In this document: piece after piece, positions 1-11,146 of the stretch
Layout of the letters: the number at the start of each line of letters is the position of its first letter
Numbering within the stretch: position 1 is the stretch's first letter
From: Scalesia atractyloides
Lineage: Eukaryota; Streptophyta; Magnoliopsida; Asterales; Asteraceae
Direction of reading: 5' to 3'
DNA length: 64,000 nt
NCBI GenBank assembly: GCA_947069175.1
Contig: CAMTDV010000017.1
Span: 47,129,137-47,193,136 of the forward strand
Program-made: the position numbers and the translations under genes
Notes under the pieces: generated by a model
What the model saw: the letters and a program-made list of their open reading frames with translations, nothing else
What the model was told of the DNA's origin: nothing
The model's database searches: none

Positions 1-996
1 AAGGTTAAGGAATCTAATAGATTATACTTTGATGACAGTTTTCCGATTCGGAACGTCAAAGAAGATCAATTAGACAAACTGTTCAAGCTGGTTGAAGTCA
101 TATCAGATGATCTGGAGAAAAAATGAAAAGAAATTCTATTCAAAACCCAAAAGAAATTACAATAACTACCGGAGAAATGGTGGTGATCATCTGGAAAACC
201 GGAGAGCTGGGTTAGGATTAGAGGAATCTGATGAACCGAAAAAGAAAAAGTCGTCTTTTCATGAGTATAAAGATAAAAACATGAAATTTGTCTATGGGAC
301 GAACACGGTTCATGAAGAGAGTTTGATTGGAAAACAATCAAACGATGATTCAAGAAACAGAAAGAACTTCGAGATAAGGTGAAAGCCACAAGTGATGTTA
401 AATCCACTAGTGGTCATTCACATGATAATCGAACTTGCTTCAAGTGCAACGAAGTTGGTCATATTGCACGCAAGTGTTCGATGTCAAAACCAGCCTATCT
501 TCAAAGAAAAGAAAGTTCAGATGTTGTGAAATCAAAACAATCAGAGTTTGTAAAACCTGTAAAGATTTTGAAAAGAAATGAATCAAAACCTGAAGATAAA
601 CCCAAATCTAAAAAGAAGTTTGTAAATTCAACTTTCGAAAAAGGTGAATCTTCAAAAGCAAATGAAACAAAGTTTTACATCGAAAAGGCTAACATAAAAT
701 CACAAGCCTGGATTGCTAAGAAGAAGTTAACAACATCCGATGTTATTAAGTCTGAGCTTGTAAAGACTGATAACACAAACGAATCAAAGACTGGGTTAAA
801 ATCCGAAACTGTCAAACTTACAAGTGATAACACTTTGAAAGATAAAAAGAAAGTGAGGTTTTCAAACATAAACATCGTAGAAAATCCAGAAGATGAATAC
901 GAATTTGATTATGCTGACGAATGTGAGTTTGATTACGACGATTGTTATCCAATTCAATCCAAGACCGAAAAGGCTTGGGTCACGCTGTTTAACTAA
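1..996 (+). pseudogene. Sirevirus gag, C-terminal part, frameshifted
   Basis: The reading starts in frame 1, moves to frame 2 at about 92-382 and returns to frame 1 from 379 to 996, so at least two frameshifts are present. One CCHC zinc knuckle (C-X2-C-X4-H-X4-C, beginning CFKC) lies at 436-477. A Lys/Ser-rich, low-complexity tail follows, ending in an acidic stretch around 880-940. In this family the protein would package the RNA into virus-like particles and the knuckle binds nucleic acid. The N-terminal capsid-like domain is not in the window. Confidence 0.85.
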
Positions 997-1029
997 TTGT
1001 TGAAATGTGTAGGGGCTCCAGAGATCCGT

Positions 1030-2413
1030 ACTTTCCAAGTGGATTCTGGATAGTGGAGCGTCCAGGCATATGACGGGAATGAAAGCGTTGCTATTCGACA
1101 TAAAAGCTATCAATGGTGGATATGTTGGATTTGCGGGTAACCAGGGTGGAAGGATAGTCGCCGAGGGTTTCCAATGGCGTTGTTTCATTTGTTCGCATGA
1201 ACTATGTTGCAGAGCTAGAGAATAATCTTCTGAGCATATCACAGATTTGCGACAAGAAGTTCACGGTGCATTTCAATGACAAAGAATGTATTATCTTGAA
1301 GCCGGGATTTATGATTCCAGATGAGTGGATTCTGATGCGAGCACCTCGCGAGAATGATTTATATGTCTTGGATATGGGCATACTACCACTTCATCAAAAT
1401 CAGTGCAATGTTTTGTGACAAAGGCTACCGAGAAAGATTCTATTCTTTGGCATCGTAAGATGGGGCATATTCATTTGCAAAAAATGAATTTCTTGGTTCA
1501 TAATGATCTTGTAGAAGGTGTAAATCATCGGAGCTTTCATATGTCTTATCACTGCTTAGAATGTAAAAAGGGAAAGCAGATCAAGAAATCTCATCCGAAG
1601 AAAATTCGGAACTCAATCAAGTTGCCGCTAGAACGTCTCCACATGGATTTATTTGGTCCTGTTAATGTTCAAAGTGTCTCAGGAGACTTATACTGCTTGG
1701 TCGTGATAGATGACTATTCTAGATATTCGTGGGTATTCTTTCAGGAATCAAAAGACGAAACGTTCGAAAACTTGGTGATTCTATTCAAGACACTCGAGAA
1801 TCTTTATCATTTGCCGGTCAGACGCATTAGAAGTGACAATGGCACAGAGTTTAAGAATAACAAAATGAAGGAATTCTGCAACGCTAAAGGGATTTTGCAC
1901 GAGCTTAGTGCACCTTATACTCCACAGCAAAACGGTGTTGCTGAAAGGAAGAACATAACTTTAATTGAAACTGCGAGAACCATGCTTGCATATTCTAAAC
2001 TTCCAGTCAGCTTCTGGAGTGAAGCGGTTGCTGCGGCTTGCTACACGCTAAACAGAGTTCTCACTGTCAAACCAACAAAGAAGACATGTTTTGAGATGAT
2101 AAACCGACGGAAGCCAAATTTGAAATTCTTAGAGCCATTTGGTGCGCCATGTACTGTAATCGATCAAGATGGCAAATTCGGAGCTAAATCTCTTGAAGGT
2201 TTCTTTGTCGGATATGCGAGTCCGCTAAGAAGAGTATATGTTCCCTCGTTAAGAAAGGTTATTGAAGCACAACACGTGGATTGTTTTATCTATACGGATC
2301 CTATTCAAAGGAGAGGTGACGCGTGGCTGTTTAACTACCAAGATCTTTGGAAGTCATTCGACTTGCCGGAAGAACCGTCTGAAGAAGAAATTGCAGCGTT
2401 ATACTATCTTTAA
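1030..2413 (+). pseudogene. Sirevirus protease and integrase
   Basis: The aspartic protease active site reads DSGAS in frame 2 at 1049-1063. The next part (1197-1418) has slipped to frame 3 and the integrase (from 1403) is back in frame 2. The integrase has the GAG-pre-integrase His/Cys region (HRKMGHIH, then CLEC; about 1450-1570). The catalytic core has Asp in HMDLFG, Asp in RSDNGTEF and Glu in the NGVAERKN segment, so the D-D-E triad is intact by eye. The reading stops at 2411-2413. The protein would process the polyprotein and insert cDNA, but the frameshift between protease and integrase breaks this copy. Confidence 0.88.
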
Positions 2414-4501
2414 CAGTCGGCGAATCAAGAACAAATCATTAGACCAATTGTGGTTAATCAACCCACGTTGGATACTTCATCATCCGAAGCAGGTCCGAGC
2501 AATAGCGGTGTTCAAATTGAAAATATTTCTGAAGCAGAAGTAATACCTGCTACACTTCCAATAAATGCTTCTAATGAACCAGGAAATACAACATCAGGTC
2601 CCAGCATGCCTCAGATGAAGCACCTACATTTGATGCTGATGGTGAAACTTCATTGGATGAAGAGGTTGAGCAGATATCTAACATGTTGAATCAATCTGCT
2701 AGTCCGACAAATCAGAACGAAGCTTCATCAAGTGCTCCTAATGTTGATGTGAACAGTGATCTGATTGTTTCAAATCAGCAAAGCTCAGTTGATGTTCCAA
2801 CAGAAGAAATGTCGCGATCATATTCTTACCATCCTTCAACGAATATTATAGGAGAACTACAAACTGGTGTGCATACTCGAAGCAAAATCAATAAAGCACT
2901 TAGTTGTTTCTACACCCAAGTTGCTCCAACTCAGAACTACTGCTACTACTCATGTTTTATTTCTCAAATAGAGCCAAAGACCGTTAATGAAGCTCTGGGT
3001 GACGAGAATTGGGTGATAGCAATGCAAGAAGAACTGTTACAGTTCGAGAAGTTGGGTGTTTGGAAGCTTGTAGACTTGCCACCGAAGCAGAAAGCTATTG
3101 ACACAAAGTGGGTCTTCAAGTGTAAAAGAGACGATCGGGGTGTAATAGTCAGAAACAAAGCTCGGCTGGTTGTCAAGGGATTCCACCAGCAGAAAGGTAT
3201 AGATGATACGGAGGTATACGCACCAGCTGCGCGATTAGAGTCTATCCGCATTTTCCTAGCGTTCGTAGCTTGGAAAGGATTTAAGGTGTACCAGTTGGAT
3301 GTAAAATCTACATTTCTCTACGGTAAACTTTGAGAACAAGTGTACGTCAGCCAACCACCAGGTTTCGTCGATCCACTGAACAAGAATAAAGCATATCTCC
3401 TGGTTAAAGCCTTGTACGGACTACACCAAGCCCCGAGAGCTTGGTACGAGACGTTGTCGCAACATCTAGTTGGAAATGGCTTTACGAGAGGCATAGTGGA
3501 TAGCACTTTGTTTACTAGAGAAGTTGGATCACATCTGATAATTGTACAAATCTATGTGGATGATATCATTTTCGGTTCTACGGATGACAGTCTGTGCAAA
3601 GAGTTTGAAAAAATCATGAAGAAGAAATTCGAGATGTCCTCAATGGGCGAAATGAAGTTCTTCTTAGGTTTACAAGTGGATCAGCTTCCAGACGAGATAT
3701 TCATTCATCAGACTAGGTATGTGCTTGACATTCTCAAAAAGTTTGAAATGGATAGCTCGAAGCCGCTTTCGACACCGCTGGCACTGAACCATGGGATTTG
3801 CATAGACGATACGGGAACGAAAGTTGATGACACACTCTATCGATCGATGATAGGTTCATTGATGTATCTGACGGCATCTCACCCAGACATCATGTATCCT
3901 ACTTGCTTATATGCGAGATATCAGTCTAGTCCTCGAGTGTCACACATGCAGATAGTCAAGCGAATCTTCCGTTACTTAAAGGGGGGGCTTATGGTATCCT
4001 AAAAACGACAATTTTAACCTAACGGGATACGCTGACTCAGACTTCGGAGTGGACAAGCTGAACTTGAATCTACAACGGCAGGATGCCAGTTCTTTGGAAC
4101 GCGTTTTGTAACTCTCAACCTGTGAAGCGGAATACATTTCTGCTTCTAGCTGTTGCTCTCAAATCCTTTGGATTCAGCAACATATGAGGGATTATGGTCT
4201 GCAGTTTCTTGACACGCCTTTATTTATAGATAACAAAGCAGCCATCGGTATAACCAAAAATCCGGTTCATCACTCACGTACAAAACACATTGAAATTCGT
4301 TACCATTTCATTCGTGATTGCTACGAAAAGAAATTGGTGCGAATAGAAAAAATCCACACCGACGAACAAAAGGCTGATTTTTATACCAAAGCATTTCCAT
4401 TAACTAGATTTAAATATCTAATGCGGCTTAATGGTATTAAAAATTTGCTTACAGGTGCGGAAGCTGAGATTGAATACGGATCAGACGACGAGTTCACGTA
4501 A
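2414..4501 (+). pseudogene. Sirevirus reverse transcriptase and RNase H
   Basis: A Ser/Asn-rich linker (2414-2960, several frames) leads into a copia RT. The RT shows the WVFK fingers motif and the catalytic YVDDIIFG box at about 3553-3576. A TGA stop at 3331-3333 splits the RT just after the QLDVKSTFLYG segment. After about 3990 the frame is lost. The RNase H can be followed only in pieces, with an apparent deletion near 4100-4120 where the middle of the domain should be. Its C-terminal third (4184-4501: IDNKAAIGITKNPVHHSRTK) is clean. This would be the polymerase of the element; it is inactivated. Confidence 0.87.
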
Positions 4502-5928
4502 TCCGCATTGGTTTGTATGGTTTGTAATTATCTTTCTAGTTTATTATTTCTTAAAAATCTAAAATCCAAAAATATGTTTTTGATTTTAGGGGGAGAAATA
4601 TTTGGGAAAATACAAAAACATATGAAAATTTTCAAAAATGTATAAAACATTGAAAACACAAAAAGAATTCGATGTCACAAAAAGGAAATGATAGTACATC
4701 AGTGGACTATCACAGTATGCTAAAGAAATGTAAAGTTAAAAAGTGATAAACAAGTCTTACTGTGGATGTGTCGATAGGCTTAACACGTTCAGTAAACTGT
4801 TTTCGATATATAAACTAAATTTTACAACTGCTTAATCTTGTGGATTAACATATCTTGGATATATGGATTTAGTACTCCGAAATTTCGTTTGAGAGATTGC
4901 CTGATTCTGAGATACGGGGTCTTTATAGATAGTTGATATCTAGGGTATTATACAAGTTCTTCTGATTTTGCAGAAGCAATAGCCTAGAACTTCTATAATA
5001 CTTTCGCTATAAACCCTAAATTGCATGCAATCTTGAAAAGTATCGAAAGATCTAATCATTTGCAGTGCTGAAAAGATTCCTTAATTGGAACACACCTTAA
5101 AGTCGAGCCTTCATCTCTCTGTCTATACGGTAGTACTAACCTGAGCTCTCAAGGTCACGTATTACCCAGATACAGATATCAATTACGCTATATTCACCTG
5201 TAAGATGAAATCTAGGGAATCTTGATACGGGAGTATATTCAAGAAGTGGGAACCATAGATAAGTCAAGTTTCATAAATCATACCTTAACATATCTTGGAA
5301 CAGTTGAGAAACATGGTAAAGTTTAAGTGGACAAACATATCGACAATCCAGGTAAACGAGTTTAAAACTTAAAGTTATCTAAAGGTCAACGGTACTGGTG
5401 ATATGTCTCATACAACTGATATGATCCTTTAGACACAAATTCACAAAAATATGTCTGTAAATATGTTTGTACATAGTTTACATTATCCTGTAAATAGTTT
5501 ATCAGCTTTACAGATTAAAACCAAAAAGATTGTCAGTGTGTTTTAGCATAAACTTACAAAAATACAAAAAGATATTGTTTCTACATTGTTTTCAGCAAAC
5601 CAATGTTGGAGAACGGGTCTTCGAAGTCTGGTAAGGTGCTAAAACTGGTGGGAATCTCATTGACAACAGGCTGGGAGCTATTCTGTAAAATCTGAAAAGC
5701 CAAAAACGATAAAAGTTCATTAATTTAAAACTTTAAATTTTGAAAATATCAACAGTTTGTTCGTAACGGGTCAAACTGAGGTCATTAACTTAGACTCGGC
5801 AGACAAATCGGTTAACCAAGGTCATTAGCTTGGACTTGGTCAACTGAGTGGATTTTTATAACTGGTAAAAGTTGGAAAGTTCAGGGGTTAAATTGTAAAA
5901 TTTGAAAAAGTTTGAATTTGAGTTTGGC
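4502..5928 (+). other. Sirevirus post-pol non-coding spacer, no gene
   Basis: This AT-rich stretch follows pol. A purine run of the polypurine type (AGGGGGAGAAA) lies at 4588-4598, right after pol. It is not followed by an LTR, and similar internal purine tracts are known from Sireviruses. No ORF longer than background is seen. Confidence 0.6.
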
Positions 5929-6690
5929 AAGTTCGGCCGAACTTGCTAAACTAAATCAAGTTTATCAATTAAAGCAAGTTCGACCGAACTTGTTAATTGA
6001 TGGTTGTTTGTTATATAAGTTCGCCCGAACTTCTAATGGGCTTTTTGGCTTGGGCTCAGCACGTTCGCCCGAACTTGCCAAGTTATAAGTACCTTGAAAG
6101 TTCGGCCGAACTCATTCACCTGATCCCAAATTACTTTGAGCGAACTTACTGGTCTTTGAGCGATTTTGAGAAATTGTCAAGTTTACGTCGTTACTGTGTT
6201 AAAATTCACGTTGATATTGGTGATTTGCACACCTGTGTCAATGGAAGAGGTGTCTATTGTTTGATTCAGATCTGAAAACTTAAAAATGATAGATCTAGGT
6301 TTTGTTGGACCAAATTGAAAAGAAAATCATGATCTAAAGCATAAATCGACCATAAAAATGTCATGAATTTGATTGAAATGATTTATATCATGAAGAACAG
6401 GTTTTGATATGTTGAAGAAGATAAGAAGTTCGGCCGAACTTGTTATCAAGCTCGACCAACTTGCATTCAAAGTATGTATAAACCCGATGAAAGTATGTTC
6501 GACCGAACTTAATAGTTTAACATAGAATTCTTGATTTTGGTGGAAGTTCGCTCGAACTTAAACATTCTGGATGATATGGTATAAGTTCGCCTGAACTTAT
6601 ACTTGAATGATGAACATGTTATGAGAGGCATGTTCGGGCGAACTTGATAAAATCATAATGTTATAACACACATCAAGTTCGCCCGAACTT
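5929..6690. repeat. Array of 16-bp palindromes (AAGTTCGNCCGAACTT type)
   Basis: Eleven clear copies of a dyad of the form AAGTTCG-N-CCGAACTT start at about 5929, 5976, 6017, 6061, 6098, 6426, 6495, 6544, 6583, 6630 and 6675, with a degenerate twelfth near 6450. Several are perfect palindromes (AAGTTCGGCCGAACTT). The same motif recurs in the 3' LTR (20088, 20112) and in the solo LTR (22214). Most are spaced 30-60 bp apart. Palindromic repeat arrays in non-coding Sirevirus DNA are known from maize elements with a different sequence. Binding sites for a dimeric protein is an inference. Confidence 0.85.
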
Positions 6691-6734
6691 GATGAAAAAT
6701 GTTTGAAAATTTTGTAACTTTTTCTCGTAATGCA

Positions 6735-6761
6735 TGCTAATTGTTTTGCGTCGTGTTTCAG
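6735..6761 (+). promoter_or_regulatory. Predicted 3' splice site ahead of the Sirevirus 3' ORF
   Basis: A plant-like branch site (GCTAAT) at 6737-6742 is followed by a T-rich tract and the acceptor TTTCAG ending at 6761, only 27 bp before the ORF start at 6789. This fits expression of the 3' ORF from a spliced subgenomic RNA. The donor would lie upstream, possibly near the 5' LTR, and is not in the window. Confidence 0.5.
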
Positions 6762-6788
6762 GCTCAAGTGCCAGCAAGGGTAATCTCT

Positions 6789-8501
6789 ATGGATTTTTCT
6801 AAATTCCATAACACGTGTATTACACTCGATAAAGCAATATGTCCATCTTCGAAGGAATATGACAGCATTTTAAAGTTTTTGAAAGAGTGTCCTGTACATC
6901 GAGCCATAACAGAGCGCACAGTTTCATATAGAACTCATACTTACCATTTCTGGATGAACGCGAGTCTCAGTGAAGATAAGAAGTCTATTATTTCGTCTGT
7001 GCAAGTCGGGAATGAAGTCAAACCAATCACTGTTACAGAAGATGATATTCGCAGAGTTCTACATTTCAATGATGACAAAGATGATCCGATTTTCTTGGAC
7101 GAAAAGATTGAGAGGCTGTTTCCATCGAATGGGTTACAAGGGGAGTGTGAACAAGCCGCCACTGAAGAAGGGGGAAGTGCCTAACCCCTATAAGCTCCTA
7201 ATGCATGCGATTATTCATACATTCAGTCACCGCAAAGCAGGCCTTGACGACGTACAAGATTACATGGCCTGTATGGCAACGGCACTGATTTTGAAGAAGC
7301 CGTTCAACTACTCAAAACTTGTGTTTACACTTATTTCGAAAAACATGGATGATTCGAGATTGTGCTTATATCCGAGGTTTGTTCAGATGCTAATCGATGA
7401 AAAGTTCACAAATATTGCACATGATCCGAATGATGTGTTATATCTAAGTCATCTCGACGATACAACAGTGAAGAAGTTGATTAAATATCAAAAGCAAGCG
7501 TTAGCACCAGTTGCTAAACTAGTTTTTGGGGCAATAAAGAATGAAAATTATGTTGCGCCGCTAGAAAATAAATGGAGAAACGATGGTAGCGGTGATGAGA
7601 AAGAGTTAAACGATGAAAAAGAGTGGTTTAAAACTTTCAAGCCGAAATCTCGAAGCAATTGGTTCTTAAAAGCCGAAGTTGAAAAGCCAAAAAAGAAGCG
7701 AGCTGCAAAGAAAGTCGATACTATGCTCGTTGATAAAGATGAAGCAGAAAATATTCAAGCTGAAGCTGGTTTCTAGCGTAGCAGTCATTGTTGAAAGTCA
7801 AGAACAGAAAAAGCTACGCAAGAGGATGATGTTATCTCTGCTAAATCTGAAAATGATGATGATTCAGATGAAACTCCAGTGAAAGAACCAGAAAAGACAG
7901 AAGCAGAGAAACAAGTTGAAAGGGAAAAAGAAATGGATGCTGATTTTGATCCGAATCAAGAGAAAGAGTCTGATGAAGAAAAGCCGAAGAAAAAGGCTAG
8001 GCGTGCTAAGTCTGCAGTGGTTTCATCAACAAAAACCACAGGATCTCCACAAGCTAAAGGTAAGAAAAAGAAAGCTAAGAAGCCGCCAAGCAGGAGATAT
8101 ATCGGAACACTAAAACCTCCTACACAAGAACCTCCTGGCGCACAGGAGAAAGGAGCCACACAAGAACCTCCTACACAAGAACTTCCTGTTGTTATTACTG
8201 CCGAAGCTGAACGTCCAGGAGCCACACAAGAACCTCCTGTGATTGGGTTACTTGAAGTACCTGTTATTCAATCTCCAGTTGCTCCAACGACTTCTCATAT
8301 TGAAAGTTCTACTCCGAAGAAGTCAACACCAAAAGATGCAACACCAAAAGATGCAACACCAAAGTCTACACCAAAAACTCCAAGGGGGAATTTATTTGGT
8401 GATATGCCGCATGATCCAATCAATCTTCAAGATCTGAATGATTTATTTCCAGATACTAACGTTGATCTTCTCAAAAAACGTGTCAAGATCTTGGAAGAAA
8501 A
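6789..8501 (+). pseudogene. Sirevirus extra 3' ORF, N-terminal part
   Basis: The start chosen is the ATG at 6789 (protein begins MDFSKFHN), the usual start in this family as I remember it from composite genomes, just after a predicted splice acceptor. The globular N-terminal region of about 300 aa is mostly hydrophilic. I see no signal peptide or transmembrane segment, so the label envelope-like would not be supported. A frameshift near 7100-7150 moves reading from frame 3 to frame 1, and a TAG occurs at about 7774. From 7879 the protein is Lys/Glu-rich with short repeats (TQEPP; TPKDA) to 8501, where the gypsy element is inserted. Function is unknown. Confidence 0.72.
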
Positions 8502-9583
8502 TGTCACACACCCCGACCCGCAGCGGAAAAGGTGATCGGGGCATGATTGGGTTATCATCAAAGCTCATGACATTTATTATGCGTTTCATATTCTTTAATA
8601 CAAATTAAATTGAAATTTACAATAAATGTTACAACATGTTCTAACTAACAATCTAAACTTCTTTGTTCTCTTCTAAGGCATATCCTATGTTTTCCTTGCT
8701 TCAACCTGTTCACCTGTATCATGTGTGAAAGGGTTTTTGGATCAACATAATGTTGGCGAGTGAATCCTATGGAAAACATTTGAACAAATTCATTTAAATT
8801 GATTATGAAATATGTGCACAACCATACATGAGTAAAAATAGATGTAAACTTAATCAACAATCATAAGATATTAAATGAAACACACATGAACAATAATGGA
8901 TGCACGCGATGCTCAACTCGTCTCTCACGAGGAACTGAGGGGCCTAATGAATGAATTGCATAAACATGATAATATGAATGACACAACTACAAACAATATA
9001 AACTCAATGATACACACATAAACAATAATGAATTTGATTTGTGGCACGCGTTGTTCAACTCGTCTCCCACGAGGAACTGATGGGCTTAATGAATGAGTTT
9101 CATATAATTTGACAAAAGGAAATAAGTAATCACAACAATATAAACAATCTAAGTTTAGGTCATGATGTGGTATGGCACAAGTTTAAATAAATAAGTTAAT
9201 TATTTTCATAACACATGACGCACCCCAAAACGTGTAATTTAAAAGGGGGAGTTGTAAGATTCACTCACAGTGGGTGCGTTCGGTTGATGATGTTGAATGC
9301 ACGCGAAGTGGTTTTAACCACGAGTGAGATTAACCTAGATGAATCGCATTATGGTTTGGTAAGTAAACGGATTTTATTAATCTATTTTAGTAGGATTGTT
9401 GGGTGTATTTTTGTGAGTTTAAGGCTATTTTCCAACCTTAAAAATGTTATTTTTAAGTATTTTTAATTGATTTTTAATTAAAATAATTAAATAAAAATAA
9501 TAAAAAAAATTTGATTTTTTTCTGACCGTTGACCGTTGACTGACCGTTGACCTGACCGTTGACCGGTTCGAATCGGAATATAA

Positions 9584-9655
9584 GTGCGCTGAGTGAGGCT
9601 CGAACCCGAGACCTCTCGTACGCGTGCACGCAGCTCTACCAACTGAGCTACGTGT
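9584..9655 (-). other. tRNA-like module 1 in LTR
   Basis: Read on the minus strand, an A box TAGCTCAGTTGG (9650-9639) with a paired D-arm (GCTC/GAGC) is followed after normal tRNA spacing by a B box GGTTCGAGCCT (9606-9596). The acceptor ends do not pair and the T-stem is imperfect, so this is a tRNA-derived or tRNA-like promoter module rather than a functional tRNA gene. A run of eight T lies about 90 nt downstream. Confidence 0.75.
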
Positions 9656-9727
9656 CTAACCCGTCATATATCTGATTTTAATTATATTTATACATTAATT
9701 AGTTTAAACCGAAAATCATTTTATTTT

Positions 9728-9822
9728 AAAAAACAGTTTAAGCGAATCGGACGGTGCACTCCACAGGTCTCGAACCCGGGACCTGTGGCTTAAACTAACA
9801 CACAGTCCACCGCTGGACTGTG
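9728..9822 (-). other. tRNA-like module 2 in LTR
   Basis: The D-arm-like hairpin AGTCCACCGCTGGACT (9804-9819 on +) carries a 9/12 match to the A-box consensus. The B box GGGTTCGAGACC is at 9777-9766 on the minus strand, inside a 9-bp stem (CCACAGGTC/GACCTGTGG). A T6 run (9733-9728) lies 33 nt beyond the B box and could end Pol III transcription. Confidence 0.68.
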
Positions 9823-9897
9823 TGTTTAACATGTTATATAATCCAATTTTTATTATACTTAAATACAAACTATTTGTTTTCATTTCTGACTTTATTT

Positions 9898-9992
9898 AAA
9901 AAGGTTAATAATCGTCCGGGTCGATGCAGAAGACCGGACTCGAACTCGTGACGTGCGACTTAAACATACACACAGTCCACCGCTGGACTGTG
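9898..9992 (-). other. tRNA-like module 3 in LTR
   Basis: It has the same D-arm hairpin (9974-9989), a B box GAGTTCGAGTCC at 9947-9936 on minus, and a T5 run (9902-9898) 34 nt beyond. It lies 170 bp from module 2 and has the same layout, so the modules form a tandem array. Confidence 0.66.
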
Positions 9993-10065
9993 TGTCTAAC
10001 TTGGTTATTATTCCGATTATTAATATACTTAACATATACCTGTGGCGACTCCGGTTCAGTTTAAC

Positions 10066-10162
10066 AAAAAAATGATTTTTATTAAGGCAGCGTGTGTGAA
10101 ACCGGATTCGAACTCGAGACGTTTGTATGTTTAATGTGCACACAGTCCACCGCTGGACTGTG
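10066..10162 (-). other. tRNA-like module 4 in LTR
   Basis: It has the same D-arm hairpin (10144-10159), a B box GAGTTCGAATCC at 10115-10104 on minus, and a T7 run (10072-10066) 32 nt beyond. Spacing to module 3 is again 170 bp. Confidence 0.66.
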
Positions 10163-10869
10163 TGTCTAACCCGAGTAATATCCTGATTTTAATTATACAT
10201 ATACGTTCCATGACTTCGTCTTCTTCGCTGAGTTATAACCAGAATCGACAACAGACTGGTTCGAAGTTTAAAACATGATCTTTAGTGTGTTTCAGTTCAT
10301 TACGGTGTGATATAAGTGAAAAGAAAAAGAAATTAGGCGGAGAGGTATACCGACTGGACCCTCTGTTTTCCGGCAGAACTCCGGCGACAGCAATAGGCTC
10401 CGGCGACGAGTGTCTTGCAGCGGAGAAACTTCAGAAAGCTTACAAAGGGTGTGGGTGACTTCGGTATAAGCTTAGAAGGTTCAATAGGGCTCGGAAATGG
10501 AGAAACCGGTTTTCCGGCGACAAACAGAAAGATTCCGGCGAGTGGAATTACGCCGAGAAAAGGTGTGGTTTTGAGCGAAAAGGTTTGCAGTGGGTTGTGG
10601 GAGAATTTATAGGGCAAATCGTCGAAGAACTTGGTCTGATTTCTGACTGGATTCATAAGTTATAAAAACTCCGGCGGTTATAGAAAGTGTCGCGGACTCA
10701 AACGTCGGTTATAACCGATGTCCTAATAATAGTTTACGTTATAACTGAAAATGTTATTAAAAGCTCGCGAGATTACCGGGATTCCGACGACTGAACTTTT
10801 GGGCGCCGGTTTTGAATTCGTAACGTCACTTTATGAATTAAATGATTTCAATATTTAACAAACAAAACA

Positions 10870-10956
10870 AGTGGCGCAGTGGTTTGTGTGTGGTGTTTTA
10901 AGGTTGATGTTGAACCGGTACAGACCCGGGTTCGAAACCCGGCAGAGACCTTTTAT
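10870..10956 (+). other. tRNA-like module 5, opposite strand
   Basis: The A box GTGGCGCAGTGG (10871-10882) and B box GGGTTCGAAACCC (10928-10940) are on the plus strand, antisense to the element. The T-arm is canonical: a 5-bp stem CCGGG/CCCGG around a 7-nt TTCGAAA loop. The A-B spacing is long, as in tRNAs with a long variable arm or in SINE heads. TTTT follows at once. It is the best-formed of the five modules. Confidence 0.72.
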
Positions 10957-11130
10957 TTTTATTTTGCGATTTTCAACAGTTTTTCAAAAACTAAAAATAT
11001 ATTCCCGTATAATAATCAATTATGTATCGTTTAAAATTATTTTGGGCATTTAATTCGCAACGAAATTTTTGACTGACTGTTCGGTTGGTAAACGGAGCGG
11101 TTTGGTAAATCCTTTTTTACGGATGTTACA

Positions 11131-11146
11131 GTATCCCCTGCTTTTT
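11131..11146 (-). promoter_or_regulatory. Polypurine tract of the minus-strand element
   Basis: On the minus strand AAAAAGCAGGGGATAC abuts the 3' LTR start (TGTAACATCC). This is the expected plus-strand primer for reverse transcription. Confidence 0.8.

Larger units (their letters stand above)
8502..11130 (-). repeat. 3' LTR of the minus-strand gag-only element
   Basis: This copy matches 15140-17768 apart from an extra CA near 8508 and seven differences in 10755-11130. It contains four tRNA-like modules on the element's sense strand (about 9500-10160) and one on the opposite strand (10870-10956). Short TGACCGTTGAC repeats lie near 9527-9565. ORFs inside it (for example 10333-10656) are identical in both LTRs and look like chance ORFs. 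Confidence 0.93.

Noticed and set aside
228..243. CTGATGA-GAAA-like hammerhead ribozyme core
   Set aside because: It lies in gag coding sequence and has no stems II or III. Chance match.
66..407. 113-aa minus-strand ORF
   Set aside because: It is the antisense shadow of gag.
4588..4598. Purine tract after pol as the LTR boundary
   Set aside because: No LTR start follows. The true tract and LTR are at 19950-20361, after the extra ORF.
9584..9655. Functional tRNA gene
   Set aside because: The A and B boxes and the D-arm are good, but the acceptor stem does not pair and the T-stem is poor.
10333..10656. 107-aa minus-strand ORF present in both LTRs
   Set aside because: It is identical only because the LTRs are young duplicates. 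It has no recognisable domain, and a plus-strand ORF overlaps it.
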